DNA from: Cymodocea nodosa
Taxonomy: Eukaryota > Streptophyta > Magnoliopsida > Alismatales > Cymodoceaceae
Assembly: GCA_036874045.1 (NCBI GenBank)
Contig: JAZBRI010000010.1
Location: forward strand, 2,686,001 to 2,750,000
DNA: 64,000 nt
Direction of reading: 5' to 3'
The translations under genes were made by a program, and so were the position numbers. The notes under the pieces are model-generated. The model did no database searches, had not been told where the DNA came from, and was given only the letters and a program-made list of their open reading frames with translations. Each line of letters begins with the position of its first letter. The stretch's first letter is position 1. Positions 1 to 11,331 of the stretch are shown here, piece after piece.

Positions 1-1870
1 TTTGAATATTGGAAATATAGGATGACTTCTTTTCTTAAAAGTATAGATCATAAGTTGTGGTTCATGATTTCTAAACCATATACTCTGTTAACGACTCCTT
101 ATAATACTTGGACAATTACTGAAAAAGAAAATGAAACTCTGAATGCTAAGGGCTTAAATATTTTATTTTGTGCATTGAGTTATGAATAGTTCAGTAAAGT
201 GTTGGCATATAAATCTGCTTATGAAGTGTGACATGCATTAGAAGTTTCACATGAAGGTACTTCTCAAGTTAAAGAGACTAAAATAAACATGCTGATTCAT
301 AAGTACGAACTCTTTAAGATGCATGAAGACGAAAATATTTTTGAGATGTTTTCCAAATTTCTTGATATCATAAACTCTTTAAAATGCTTAGGAAAGAATT
401 TTGAACAAAATGATTTGATGAGGAAAATTCTCAGATCCCTAAGTTCTAAATTGTCTCAAAAAGTAACATCAATTAAGGAATCATGAGATTTAAATGTTTA
501 TACTATGAATGAACTTATAGAAAATTTAACAGCTTATGAAGTTCAATTAAATGAATCACTGAGTCATAACAAACTAGAAATGAAGAAAGAAATAGCCTTC
601 AAAATTAATTCAGATTTTGATATATCTACTAATTCTGATGAGGATTTGATTTTACTGATTTGGAAATTTAAGAAAGCATGGAAAGCTAGGAAACAGCAAC
701 AGAACAAAAATGATAAAACCTCAACGTCAAAATCACTAAATGACAAGAATTCTTCATCCAGAAAGTATGTATGTTACAACTGTAAGAAACTTGGACATCT
801 TTCTCTAGACTGTCCTATGAGGAAAAATGAAAAGCATAGTAGGACAAATCAGAAGAAGACGGCTTAGAAAACTCAGAAAAAGTTTTACAAGAAAAAGGCT
901 TTGAAGGTCACTTGGGATGACACGTCTAAAGAGTCTAAATCTGAGGAATCAGCATTAAAATCTTCACATTCAGAAGGAGAACAAGAGTTAGAAGACGTTG
1001 ATCATGTGTGCTTCATGGCAGATGAGTCTGAGGTAATATCTGATCCTAAAAGTCATTCAGATTTCAACTTTGATGAATTATTATGTGCTTATCATGCATT
1101 ATTACAAAAACTTAAAGTATGTAAACTGGAAAATAAGAATATTAGAAAATCTTCATCCATTATGGAAGAAGAAAATTGTTTCCTGTCTACTACTTTAGAA
1201 AAGTTTCAATGTGATAATGAAAATCATGCTAGAGATTTGCAAAAATTTAGATTTAATGAATGTATCTTGCATGAACAAATATAGAATATAAATGTTGAAA
1301 AATTAAAGATAGAATCTGAAAATGAAATGTTGAGAAAGAAAATAAATGAACTTGAATTATAGATAGATATATTAAAACTGAGAGAGCTAGATTTAAATTC
1401 TACCATTGAGAAATGGAATTTAAGTCAAACTAAGTTAGACAAACTAGCTAGTACCCCTGCGGTGTCTTATATTTGGCTTAGGATTTGATTATCCTGAATC
1501 TCAAGCTAATAAAGGATTTATTAGTTGTAGTTCAAGTAAATCTAAGACTAAAATTCCTTTTATTATGAAACAAGGTAATAAATATGTAGAAGTAGGTACT
1601 TCAAGGGATGAATCATGCAGTAATAATATAAATCAATGTGATTTGTCAAATTGTACTTCTAGCATGACTATAAATGTTTCTAAAAATCTTGTTTCTTATT
1701 CTGGAAATTCAGTTTCTAATGTTTCTAAAATTTCAAACAATTGTAGTAAACTGAGAATTCAGAAACCTGAGCATGTAATTTAATACACTGGTATTAGACC
1801 AATTACTCATTCTGCATGTGATAAATCTGAAAATTTTTGTGCAGAAAAAGATTTTAAATTTACTGAATGA
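1..1870 (+). pseudogene. gag: SirB copy 1 gag (UBN2-type) pseudogene, 5' truncated by window edge
   Basis: Frame 1 encodes a Copia gag from mid-protein: a UBN2-like region (FEYWKYR, then NAKGLNILFCALS, HALEVSHEG), then a CCHC zinc knuckle CYNCKKLGHLSLDC near 774-815, followed by an acidic, charged region with coiled-coil character. The protein packages element RNA. In-frame stops end at 189, 231, 486, 867, 1284 and 1362, and a small deletion near 1470 shifts the frame so that the tail reads in frame 2 to 1783. Against the sister copy (55400-57103) five of the six stops are C-to-T or G-to-A changes (CAG to TAG, TGG to TGA, CGA to TGA). The zinc knuckle is intact here but broken in the sister. 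Homology ends near 1868, where the deletion junction lies. Confidence 0.85.
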
Positions 1871-4800
1871 AGTGTGCTGAAATTGTATTTTTAGAACAAT
1901 ATGCAAAATTTATGGAAAAATGTGTAGGTTCATCAAATAGAATTCCTTAAACCCCTCTAAGTGGTACACGACTACATGCATTTGAGGAAGAACATGAATC
2001 TGCTATTCCTACTCTTTTATATTCAAAAGAAAAACAAACAAATATTGTTGTGGATAAAAGAAAAGTTGAAGGTCTTCGAAAGGCAATAGCAATAGAAAAT
2101 GCCTTAGAAGAATTGAACTAGAAAACTTTTATGGAACAATTTCAAAAGAAAACAACAATACTTGAAGAAGAGAGACTGACTTGTTATAGAAGAAGAAAAA
2201 TTATGTCTAAGGAAACAAAGTCTGCTGGAAAAGAAAAATCAGATGAGCATTTATTTCCAAAGGACAATGTATGTCTAGACATTGTACCTTTTAGTGCATC
2301 TGAAAAACTCATCAGTTTCGAGCATACAGAAACTAATGAAGATGATGAGACTTTATTTTCCCTTGCTAGAAAACTTGAGAAGAAATCCAAGTCAAATATT
2401 AGCTCAAGTTTTTCTATTAGTACAAGTCCTAATGATGCAACAATTGAGCAATCAAAGCATTAGGAAACTGACATAGAACAAGTTATCGCAAATATAATTA
2501 ACAATGTTCAAGTAGTAACTAGTTCACAGGTTGAATTGTCTAGAGTAGCGGATATTGAAAAAGTTAAGACTCTAGAAGAGCTTAATGTCAACCAACCTTC
2601 TTCAAAATCTATAGAAGCAGAGTTTGAGAATTCACAACATGAATAAATGGAAATATTTGTTGAACAAAATGAACAATTACAAACAGATACACTAGTTGTA
2701 GAATTTGTGGAAAAATTGAACTCTGTACATTCTATAGAAACTGAACAAATGAATGTAGAGCATAATGAAGATGTTCCTTATACTGTTGAAGCTAGAGAAT
2801 CAAGCTTACATACGCAACTTCAAGAAAATAATTTCTCAAAGGAACAACATGACATTCATTTTGAAGAAGAGGTTCCTAAAGATGAATTAAATTCTGAATC
2901 AAGACTTTAGGTATCACCTTCTTTGTATAAAGTATTACAAATTCAAGGCAATTCAATTCATTGTAGATCTGAAGAAGTAATTGTTAGGTATTTAATTTTG
3001 ATGATATATGCTTTATTAATGTATTTAAATAAGTCTACATAATATTCTCTAAGTATAATAGTTAACAAATTATCGGAAAGTTTCATTTTTATGTCGGATA
3101 AATTAAAGATTTCCGAAGAGCTAGATTTGCAATAGTTAAACTTTCGGATAGTTAACGTTTCGTTTTTGTCGAATACTTTATGTTAAAAACTCGTATAATT
3201 AAGTTATCTACATGTGTGTTTTTAATGTTTTAAGTTGTCATGTGTTTTCCATGTGCGTTCGGTAATGAAAAATCGAATAGTTAGATAACTGTTCGAGTTT
3301 TTATACGCATGGATAGATAACTGTTCGAGTTTTATAAAAGGACCAACAAATAGATAAGTTTCCTTGTTTAGTCATGTGTTTTGCAGGTGCAAAAACTCGA
3401 AGAGTTAAAGGATAAGTGTTCGAGTTTTTACAGGACTTAAAGGATAAATGTTTGACTAAATCGAAGACTTAGAAGATATTCTACAAGACTCCAAGAAGAT
3501 AAAGTTTCAGTGAATCTACGAGTGGAGATCGTGGAAACTCAAAATGTTAGTGAAGAAAGTGGAAATTTAAATAGAAAGTAATTTGGATTAAAGAGAAAAT
3601 TAGTACGTGGATTATGGATTATGGATTGTGGATCAAGTGGATGAACATGCTAAACGTGAAAGACAACAGAGTTCGACTACTAATAGAGAGTACAAGCTAC
3701 ATTACAATAGAAGATCCCAATCTCAAAAACCAAGTCTGAATATTCAATCTGGATCCCTAACTGAAAAGTTAAGTTTGAATATTCATATTCTGAAAAGTTC
3801 TCCAACATCAGAAGAAGTTCGAAATTCCAAGCAATTTTAGAAAAGGAGCTGCAAACGCAAGAAGTCTGGAAATTCGACAACTGGAGAAGAAGAGATACAG
3901 AAGCTGAGCAAAGAGAAAGAAAAGAGCTGTGAGCATAAAGATCAGGTTTTATACAATTCAAAATTAGTTTTGAAAAAGTGCTTTGTTTTCCTATTTGAAT
4001 TGTATTTCAAAAATTACTATATCAAAACCATCAAGAAGGGATTGAGCTGAAAAGATATTATAAATTTTGTCTTGAAATAAAAGAATAGAATTTCATTTAC
4101 GAGTGTTTTGTACTCTTGTTTTATCCACTAGTTTAATTACTAAAGACACAATTCACCCCCCCTCTTGTGATACAGACGATCCTACAGTAATGCAGAAATA
4201 CAATAATCTGATTACATCTCAGATTTTGCATGCTCGACCAATAAAGTTCAAAAATTTGATTGAAATAAGAGATCTATTTGAGTTTCAAGGCCTCATTCAA
4301 TTCTTGCCAATTGGAATGAAATGGAAACAATATAAAGAGCTTATTGCAACCTTTTATAGCAATCTAGTCAAGAATGACAATATATTGAAAACTCAAATAA
4401 ATCAACAAGAGTTCACATTGTCTCCTGAATTAATTTTTGAAGTTTTGGGATTAAAGAATGAAGGTGTTGTTATAACTAACAGATTTAACATGATTAGACA
4501 ATTGGAATGGAACATTCACTCACTATCAAAAATTCTAGATGTATATACTGAAATGAGATTAATGGAAAATCTGAATGCAGAGGCAAGGTTTATTACAAAT
4601 ATATTGCATGCCAATTTATTTCAGAGAGTCAGACACAATATGGAAGTTAGCAGACGTTGTTTATATGCAACTTATGGTCTACTGAATAGAATTCAAATCA
4701 ATTGGTTTGATGTTTTCATTTATCAACTACAACATATGAGTTCAAAGTTATTTTTTGGTGATGCTATATGTAGACTTCTTGCAAACCTATTAAACTTATC

Positions 4801-5077
4801 TAGCTGGTCCTTTGAAACTAAAGACATGAGAGCTTTTAGTGTAAAAAATTTGCAAAAATTCCAAGCCATGCATCAACCTCAATGACAACAACAACAACCA
4901 ACAAAATGTAAAGAGCAGATACAACCACAACAGTCAAGTTATTCAGTTCAAGCAGAACAGCAACCACAGCTACCTCCTTCCCTAGATGATGTGCTTAATG
5001 ACATCAGAAATGATATTAGGCATCTAGGAGATAAAATATGTAATGCTATAAGTAATATACTTAGGAGAGATAGATAA
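1868..5077 (+). pseudogene. SirB copy 1 accessory (env-position) ORF, interrupted by a solo LTR
   Basis: The extra ORF of the element lies between the pol position and the 3' LTR. Here its N-terminus is lost in the deletion. The reading frame resumes with EQYAKFMEKCVGSS and a Glu/Lys/Ser-rich, low-complexity middle (to about 2970), is cut by the LTR at 2982-4186, then continues from 4192 with the conserved core: EFQGL, FYSNL, LGLKNEG, LNAEARF, NRIQINW, and RAFSVK, ending in a Gln-rich stretch and a short helical tail with stop at 5075-5077. There is no signal peptide or membrane segment, so an envelope role is not supported. The core resembles plant transposon-associated FYANL domains (the type in Pfam's putative plant transposon protein and Athila ORF families); that link is from memory. 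In-frame stops include TAG at 2119-2121, shared with the sister copy. Confidence 0.75.
2982..4186 (+). repeat. Solo SirA LTR with 5-bp target duplication
   Basis: A 1205 bp LTR begins TGTTAGGT and ends CCTACA. It is flanked by GTAAT at 2977-2981 and again at 4187-4191, so it is a true insertion whose internal part was lost by LTR-LTR recombination. It matches the LTRs at 37229-38440 and 59789-61001 throughout. It interrupts the accessory ORF of SirB copy 1 exactly between residues that are contiguous in the sister copy at about 50850. A TATA box (TATAAAAG, 3333-3340) lies ahead of the transcribed part, and AATAAA-type sequence lies near 4076. CACGTG-like and CGAACAGTTA-type motifs repeat in its U3. 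Confidence 0.95.
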
Positions 5078-5601
5078 ATGTTTGTTTGCTTGTATCTGAA
5101 TACAAAATGTAATGTTTGTATTTATTGTTTGATTCATTGAACAATACATTTTTCTATAAATGGTTCAATTCTTATTTATGTTTATAGAAAGTTTAACTGT
5201 AAATATATCTCTTGGTTTATATACTGTGTAATCATCTTTTTGATTAATGACAAAAAGGGGGAGAAATGTTAAAAATTCAAATGTAGAAGATGATTATGAT
5301 TTTAATTGCATATATTAGAAAGGAAGATAATATTTAAGTGGTTATGACAGATGATAATGTAATCTGCAAGATAATTATGTGGTTATTAAAATCTAAAAGA
5401 TACTTATGTAATTATTGACATTTGAAAGTTTTATTTCTGAGAGGTGAAATTTACACAAACAATAGAAATAAGCTTAAGTGAACTTAAGTCAACAAACTTG
5501 TTTGTTGAATTAAAAGTTAGCCCAACGAAGGTGCTTTGTTGAGTTAAATATATTTCATAATTGATTTAATATGGTTTTGTCATCATAAAAAAGGGGGAGA
5601 T
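5078..5601 (+). other. SirB copy 1 3' untranslated region with two polypurine tracts
   Basis: Between the accessory ORF stop and the 3' LTR there is no gene. Two polypurine tracts are visible: AAAAAGGGGGAGAAA at 5252-5266 and AAAAAAGGGGGAGA at 5587-5600, the second directly against the LTR. Purine tracts of this kind prime plus-strand DNA synthesis during reverse transcription. Repetition of the tract is characteristic of Sireviruses. Confidence 0.85.
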
Positions 5602-7179
5602 TGTTGAGTATTTTGTTTTGATGATGTGTGCTGAATGAAAGTAATCATATTTACTCAATTACTATTGCTTGTGAAAATAAATTAAAAACATCAATTAATA
5701 TAGAAAAAGTTTACTAATATAAAGACTTGTCTGTATTGGATCTAAAATTATACTAAGTTAATAACTAGTCATTTCATTGCATTAATTTCTCATTTAACTA
5801 AACGTTAAGTTAACGTGTGTTTTTATTGAAAAACATGATATGTTTTAAAGTTATATTTTCTATATCATGAACAGTGCACATTTAGACAACTCATTAAGTT
5901 AGAGTGCTATTTGTATAGAGGTCACATGAGAACTCATTAAGTTAGAGGCTTAAAGGTAAAAATAGGTCATGTGAGAACTCATTAAGTTAGTGAGTAAAAG
6001 AAGAAACGAACTCGTTAAGTTAGTGTTGTACACGTGGTGAAATTAGAAGTTACGAATGTTATATTGTATCATGTGAGGTGCACATGTTTAACTTATTAAG
6101 CTAACATAACTAAACGCGTTGAGTTGCTATATTGAACACTAAGGCAACGCATTAGGTTAGCATTATAAACTTAAGTTGTTATTATTGCACATGGTAAAAT
6201 TCTTATTACAAAAACATTTGTTTATTACTAGTTCGTTGAGTTATTTGTAACACAACGAAGTTGGTTCGTTGAGTTATCGTAACACCACGAAGCTGGTTCA
6301 TTGAGTTAACGTAATACCACGAACTTAGTTCGTTGAGTTAGCTACAGTACTTGTCATGTGAGTTGGCACATGAGGAACTCGTTAAGTTAGAAACGTTAAG
6401 TTATATATCTACTTGTGTTACTCATTTAGTTAACATTAAAGTAACGACTTCTTATTACACTTGATGAAAAATTTTGGATGAGAAAGTTTATTTTGCAGGA
6501 AATTTTTCAAAGATCTAGGATTGATGATTAAAGAAAATTCGAAATGTAAACGTGGGTTAGAACGTGTGTATTTCGATGAAAGAAAAAGAAAAGACGTGAA
6601 GAAGTGGAAAACTGGTAGTGATTAAATGTGGAGGATATGGATGAAGTGAAGATATAGTATAAAAGGTATAGAATTCTCGTTGATCAATTATCCCTCCACA
6701 CCAAAGGAAAAATCTTTTTAGGGATCAAAAACACTTTACGGGGAAAAGCTCTCAGATGGAAGAAAATTCAGTGAAGTAGAAATAGGTAAGATCTATGTCA
6801 TTGAAGATCTGAAGTATCAAAAGAAAGTAAATTCGGTGAAGTAGAGAAAGACAAGATATTCGTTATTAAATAATTGTTGAAGAAGAAAAAGGAGAAAAAG
6901 AAGAAAGATCTCAAACAGGGAGAAATGTTTTAAATTCTACAAATTAGTTTTCTCTCTTTGTAGTTATGAAATTGTATAGATGAAACATGGTATTGATTTA
7001 TAATTGCATCTACAATTTCTAAGGAGAATTGAATTGTATATTGTAATTGAAACCTTGAATAAAAATGATTTTATGAAAACTGTGTCTCGACTTGTTTTTG
7101 AGTATTGAAGTTTCAATTATAATCGAAAATGTTGAAAAACACAATTCACTCCCCTCTTGTGTAGCCATACGATCCTACA
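5602..7179 (+). repeat. SirB copy 1 3' LTR
   Basis: A 1578 bp LTR begins TGTTGAGTATTTTG and ends CGATCCTACA. The start is fixed by the polypurine tract, and the end by the SirA gag sequence that resumes at 7180. U3 is packed with diverged copies of short motifs of the type AACTCATTAAGTTAG and GTTCGTTGAGTTA (about 5885-6400), and CACGTG-like sites. A TATA box TATAAAAGG lies at 6658-6666 and AATAAA at 7058-7063, giving a plausible promoter and polyadenylation signal. Between about 6229 and 6340 it carries extra GTTCGTTGAGTTA units where the other SirB LTRs carry a different segment. Confidence 0.93.
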
Positions 7180-8148
7180 TTTTCTTCTACATTTGATATT
7201 TTACTACTAAGTTCATTTGTTATAGTTTGACTATTATTCCATTTACTTAATGTAGCCTTTCGATCGCAAACCTTAATCTTTAACATATCAATTTTTGAAT
7301 TTAAATCAGTAATAGTTAGTTTCAGTTTTTCAATTTCATAGATCATTTTCTTTTTATCAACAATTAAATTTTCACAATTTGCATGCAATTTTCTTTCTAT
7401 TACAGTAAACTTTAAAATTTCCTATGCATGCTTTTGATTTTCTTCTTTAAATTTAGTCAACGTAGAGTTCAAAAAATCAATCTTATTTTCAGATTCATCT
7501 AGCATTTTCCTAGTGTTCTTTCCTTCTGTTTTTACTTTCTTATATTTTCTAGCCAGTTTATTGTATTCAACAAGTAATCCATCAAAACTAGCATTTTGAT
7601 CAGAGGATACCTCACTGGATTTTGCCATGAAGTATATGTTTGCCAGATTTTCTTCTGAATCTAATGTTGATGAGAATTCATTATCTAATGTTGAATCCTT
7701 TGCTTCTTCACTTTGTGAAGCTGAAGAGTCATCCTATGTCACTTTAAGCGCCCCTCTCTTTCTGAATTTCTTATTCCTAAAATTCCTCCTCGAATTCTTC
7801 TTATACTTGGTTAGTACCTTCGTTAGCAACTTCTAATGCATGCCATATCTCATATGTAGTTTGATATGTAGAAACTTTGTTAAATTGATCATGAGATAAA
7901 GCACAAAACAAGATGTTTAAACCTTTAGCATTCAGTGTCATTCGCTCCTTTTCATCAAAAGTCCAAGTATCATATGGAGTCGTAACTAACACTATAGGAT
8001 TGCTAATTATATGCCATAGTTTGAAATCAATTGACTGAAAGAATACTTTCATTCTATATTTCTAGTAGCCATAATTGCTACCATCAAACATAGGAGGACG
8101 ATTAGTGGTCTGTCCTTCAGTCATAACTAAGATTTCAGTATTATCCAT
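7180..8148 (-). pseudogene. gag: SirA copy 2 gag pseudogene, zinc-knuckle region deleted
   Basis: The ORF starts at the ATG at 8148 (MDNTEILVMTEG) about 90 bp after the LTR. It gives the UBN2-like N-terminus up to HALEVANEGTNQ, then jumps at about 7801 directly into NSRRNFRNKKFRKRG. Relative to the copy at 38545-40260, about 530 bp are missing, including the CCHC knuckle. The rest is an acidic segment and a long coiled coil (YNKLARKYKKVK, KIDFLNSTL), ending near ELSSKISNVEE where SirB is inserted. The junction falls at a short shared AAGAAGAATTCG-side sequence, suggesting a replication-slippage deletion. It is a non-functional remnant. Confidence 0.85.
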
Positions 8149-8221
8149 TTTAAATAGATGATCCTATGTAAATGATAGGAAAAATCAATTCTTAAATAGA
8201 GAAATGAAAGCTCTTAATTAT

Positions 8222-8233
8222 GCTTTGATACCA
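8222..8233 (-). other. Primer binding site (initiator-Met tRNA type) of SirA copy 2
   Basis: On the minus strand TGGTATCAAAGC follows the LTR end after a 2-base gap. It matches the 3' end complement of plant initiator tRNA-Met (TGGTATCAGAGC) except for one base. It marks the LTR/internal boundary and confirms the minus orientation. Confidence 0.85.
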
Positions 8234-8235
8234 GT

Positions 8236-9477
8236 TGTAGGATCGTTGTATCACAAGAGGGGGGGTGAATTGTGTCTTTAGTAATTAAAATTACTAGCAG
8301 ATAAAACAAGAGCATAAAACACTCATAAATAAAATTCTATTCTTTATAAACTTTAAAGAAAGAATTTACAATATCTTTTTACTTCAATTCTCTTCTTGAC
8401 AATTTTGATACAGTAATGTTCGATACACAATTCAAATAGAAAATGAAGTCCTTATTCAAAACTAATTTCGAATTGTATAAAACCTGATCTTTATGTACGT
8501 AGCTCATTTCCTTCTTTTTGCTCAGCTTCTGTATCTCTTCTTCTCTAGTTGTCGAATTTCCAGACTTCTTGTGTTTGTAGCTCCTTTTCTGAAATTGCTT
8601 GGAATTTCAAACTTCTTCTGATGTTGGAGAATTTTTCTAGATATGAATATTCAGACTTGATTTTTCAATTTGGGGTCCGAATTGAATATTCAGACTTGGT
8701 TTTTGAGATTGGGATCCTCATTGTAATGTAGCTCGTACTCTGTATTAGTAGTTGAACTATGACTTCACATTCAGTACGTTCATCCACTTAATTATAATCC
8801 ATAATCCACGTACTAATTTCAAATTCAAATCATCCACAATTTCCACTATCTTTTTGAATTTCCACTTTCTTCACTATCATTTTGAAATTTCCACTTTCTC
8901 CACTATCATTTTGAAATTCCACGATCTCCACTCGTAGATTCACCAAAACTTTATCTTCCTGGACACTTGTAGAATATCTTCTAAGTCTTCGTTTTAGTCG
9001 AACACTTATTCTTGAAGTCTTGTAAAAACTCGAACACTTATCTATAACTCTTCAAGTTTTTGCACTTACAAAACATGTGACCGAACATAGAAAACTTATC
9101 TGTTCATTAGTCATTTTATAAAACTTGAACAGTTATCTATCCATGTGTATAAAAGCTCGAATAGTTATCTAACTCTTCGATTTTCATTACTGAACGCACA
9201 TAGAAAACACGTGATAATTTAAAACATTAAAAATACACATGCAGATAACTTAACTATACAAGTTTTTAACATAACTCTTCGACTAAATCAAAACGTTAAC
9301 TATCCGAAAGTTTAACTATCCAAAAATCTAACTATCTGAAAACTTTAACTATCCGAAAGTTAACTATCTGAAAACTTTTCAACATTTAATTACGTGACTA
9401 TTATATTTAGAAAATATTATTTAGACTTATTTATAAACTTTAATAAAGCATTTATCATCAAAACAAAATTCCTAACA
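8236..9477 (-). repeat. SirA copy 2 5' LTR
   Basis: On the minus strand it starts TGTTAGGAATTTTG at 9477 and ends ACGATCCTACA at 8236, 1242 bp. It is collinear with the other SirA LTRs but more diverged than the 37229 and 59789 pair are from each other. U3 holds repeated CGAAAGTTTAACTATC and AACTCGAACAGTTATC-type motifs. Confidence 0.93.
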
Positions 9478-10284
9478 TCAGTTAAGTTTTCCCACTATGT
9501 AGTTCTTTTTGCAAAGTTTTCTAAATATGCCCATGCTTCCTCATTACATAGTTTTAAAAATCCATTCTAACAAGTAGATTCTAATAAAGATTTTGTTGAA
9601 ACATCTGTGCCTTCATAAATTATACCTATTAATTGTGCTTTACTCATTGCATGATGTGGACATTGAGTCAGTAAATCTTTAAATCTTTCAAAATATTTCC
9701 AAAATGATTCTCCTCGTTTTTGGCTACACATTAGTATTTTTTTTTTCTTTTTAATCATTTGATGTGTTGGATAATATTTTTCCAAAAAAACAAAACAAAA
9801 TTCAGTCCATATAGAAATTGAATTAGGCGTCAAAGTATATAACCATCTCTTAGCTATGTCTTTTTAAAGCTAAAGGGATATATTTAAGTTTAATAGCATC
9901 AATACTCATGTTTAGCATTTTCATCATTTGACAAACTTCGTTAAATTCTCTAAGGAAATAATAAGCATCTTCTCTTTGTAATCCATGAAAATGTGGCAAT
10001 TGACTAATATAATTAGATTTGAATTCAAACCTATCTCCCTCAAAGTTTGGCAATCGAATACATGAAGGTTCATCAACTAGTTCAAGATACAAAATTTCCC
10101 CTAATGGTTTTTCTACTAGAGCAGCCATATCTTTGTTCTCTTTTAAAGAAAGGTTAGCTACACCCCTAAGGATTTCATTAAAGTCCAATTCAGAAAATAT
10201 TTTAGTATGCCTCTGTGTTGAATAATCCTAAGTAGGTGTTCTTACTAATCGTTTAGTGCTAGAAGAATGAATCCATGTGCTCAT
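9478..10284 (-). pseudogene. gag: AthD copy 1 gag, N-terminal part, truncated by SirA copy 2
   Basis: The start ATG at 10284 gives MSTWIHSSSTKRLVRTP, as in the copy at 36955. An early TAG lies near 10228. The frame then reads through LDFNEIL, NYISQLPHFHGL, DAYYFLREFNEVCQM and KLKYIPLALK. An extra A near 9867 shifts the frame, and it resumes as NSISIWTEF and FWKYFERFKDLLTQCPHH, the retrotransposon gag domain that builds the particle. The SirA LTR cuts it at 9478. Its position downstream of the integrase on the same strand is odd. Confidence 0.85.
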
Positions 10285-11331
10285 AAACTCTTAACATAAA
10301 GTAAAATAGTAGAAGATTAATTACATACCAGTTTGACGCTTTGTTTTCAGTAAATAGTTGTTGACGAATGAAGTTGAATTAGCTGCTTCTCCTCCCAGTT
10401 CTCCAACGAATTTTCTTTCCCTCCTTAAGTGCTAATAACTCGTAAATAACATTATGTTCTATATTTATAATGCATGTCCATAAAGCAAATGAATCTTATT
10501 GTAAGAACGTGTCTTGTAATGTACAATATGGTTCCTATTTTTATGGATACATGTTCCACTTCTAATTTCAAATTTCAATAACCGCTAAACCCACAAAGTT
10601 TCATTCGTGGCTAAAAGAATAATTGTTCAGCTTAATCCATGAACTAACCTCGTTAAGTTATAGTTAACTCAACGGACTAGCTTCAGTTACTATTTCTAAC
10701 TCAACGAACTAATCTCGTTGAGTTACAGCTAACTCAACGTACTTGCTTTGTTGCTTATTTGCTAACTCCATGGACTAACTTTGTTGAGTTATAGTTAACT
10801 CAACGGAGTGACCTTATATTTTATTATTGACCTCGTAGAGTTAAGGTTAACTCAATGGACTTACTTCGTTGAGTTAACACTTAGCAAATTTTTCTAAAAC
10901 TTACTCCTCGCATTAACTTCTATATATATATTTTCCTACATTTTGTCAACTTAATTAAAGTTAAATACATGTCATTAATGCAGTGTTCTAATTTTACTTA
11001 TTTAAATCTGAACATTATATGCATATTTAACTTATAGTTCATTTCCTATTATACAGAATTTACATTTTACTTTTCAATATGTAGATATATTCAAGCATTA
11101 ACCAATCATCGTGCATTTAATCATGTCATTTATAAAATTGTAAAACTTTTAAATAGTCTTGCACATCTTTAAACAGTTCTATAATATTCAATATAGTTCT
11201 CAATTATATCATTCATTCTCAAACACGAATTCAAAAACATCTGAAATTAAAACATTCATTTATATGAATAGTTTACATTTACATACAATCAGATATTTTT
11301 CAATACAAATATAAGTAGATGAATAATACAT
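10285..11331 (-). other. AthD noncoding spacer between accessory ORF and gag, with hairpin-forming repeats
   Basis: About 1.05 kb without a coding frame. It is collinear with 36956-37228 plus 61007-61679 in the second AthD copy, so it is part of the element. Between about 10640 and 10885 it holds many copies of TAACTCAACGAAC and its reverse complement, often paired as inverted repeats, for example at 10697-10725. Two or three more motif copies are present here than in the second AthD copy. No LTR ends or primer site are visible in it. Confidence 0.7.

Larger units (their letters stand above)
1..7179 (+). mobile_element. SirB copy 1: Copia/Sirevirus-like element, 5' part outside window, pol deleted
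   Basis: A plus-strand LTR retrotransposon runs in from the left edge and ends at 7179 with its 3' LTR. The order is gag remnant, accessory ORF, purine tracts, LTR. No protease, integrase, reverse transcriptase or RNase H is present: at about 1868 the gag-side reading frame joins straight to the middle of the accessory ORF. The related copy at 47748-59060 still has part of pol there, so this is an internal deletion. The element sits inside the gag of a minus-strand SirA copy (7180-9477); the right target flank would be TTTTC at 7180-7184 but the left flank is off the window. It is a non-autonomous, decayed copy. Sirevirus assignment rests on the repeated GGGGGAGA tracts and the gag type. Confidence 0.85.
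7180..9477 (-). mobile_element. SirA copy 2: 5' LTR and internally deleted gag, minus strand, split by SirB copy 1
   Basis: Read on the minus strand this is LTR (9477 to 8236), primer binding site, then gag. The copy is cut at 7180 by the 3' LTR of SirB copy 1; the rest lies to the left of the window. It is itself inserted into the gag of an AthD element: at 9478 the sequence continues in register with the homologous gag at about 36150. The right-hand target flank would be TCAGT (9478-9482), but its partner is out of view. Confidence 0.88.

Noticed and set aside
3680-3961. Minus-strand frames in the SirA LTRs (3680-3961, 60494-60775, 8549-8731)
   Set aside because: They are antisense to the LTR leader; similarity among them simply follows LTR similarity.
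5885-6400. CRISPR-like or satellite array in the SirB LTR
   Set aside because: The repeats are short, diverged and irregularly spaced inside a defined LTR; nothing else suggests a prokaryotic or satellite array.
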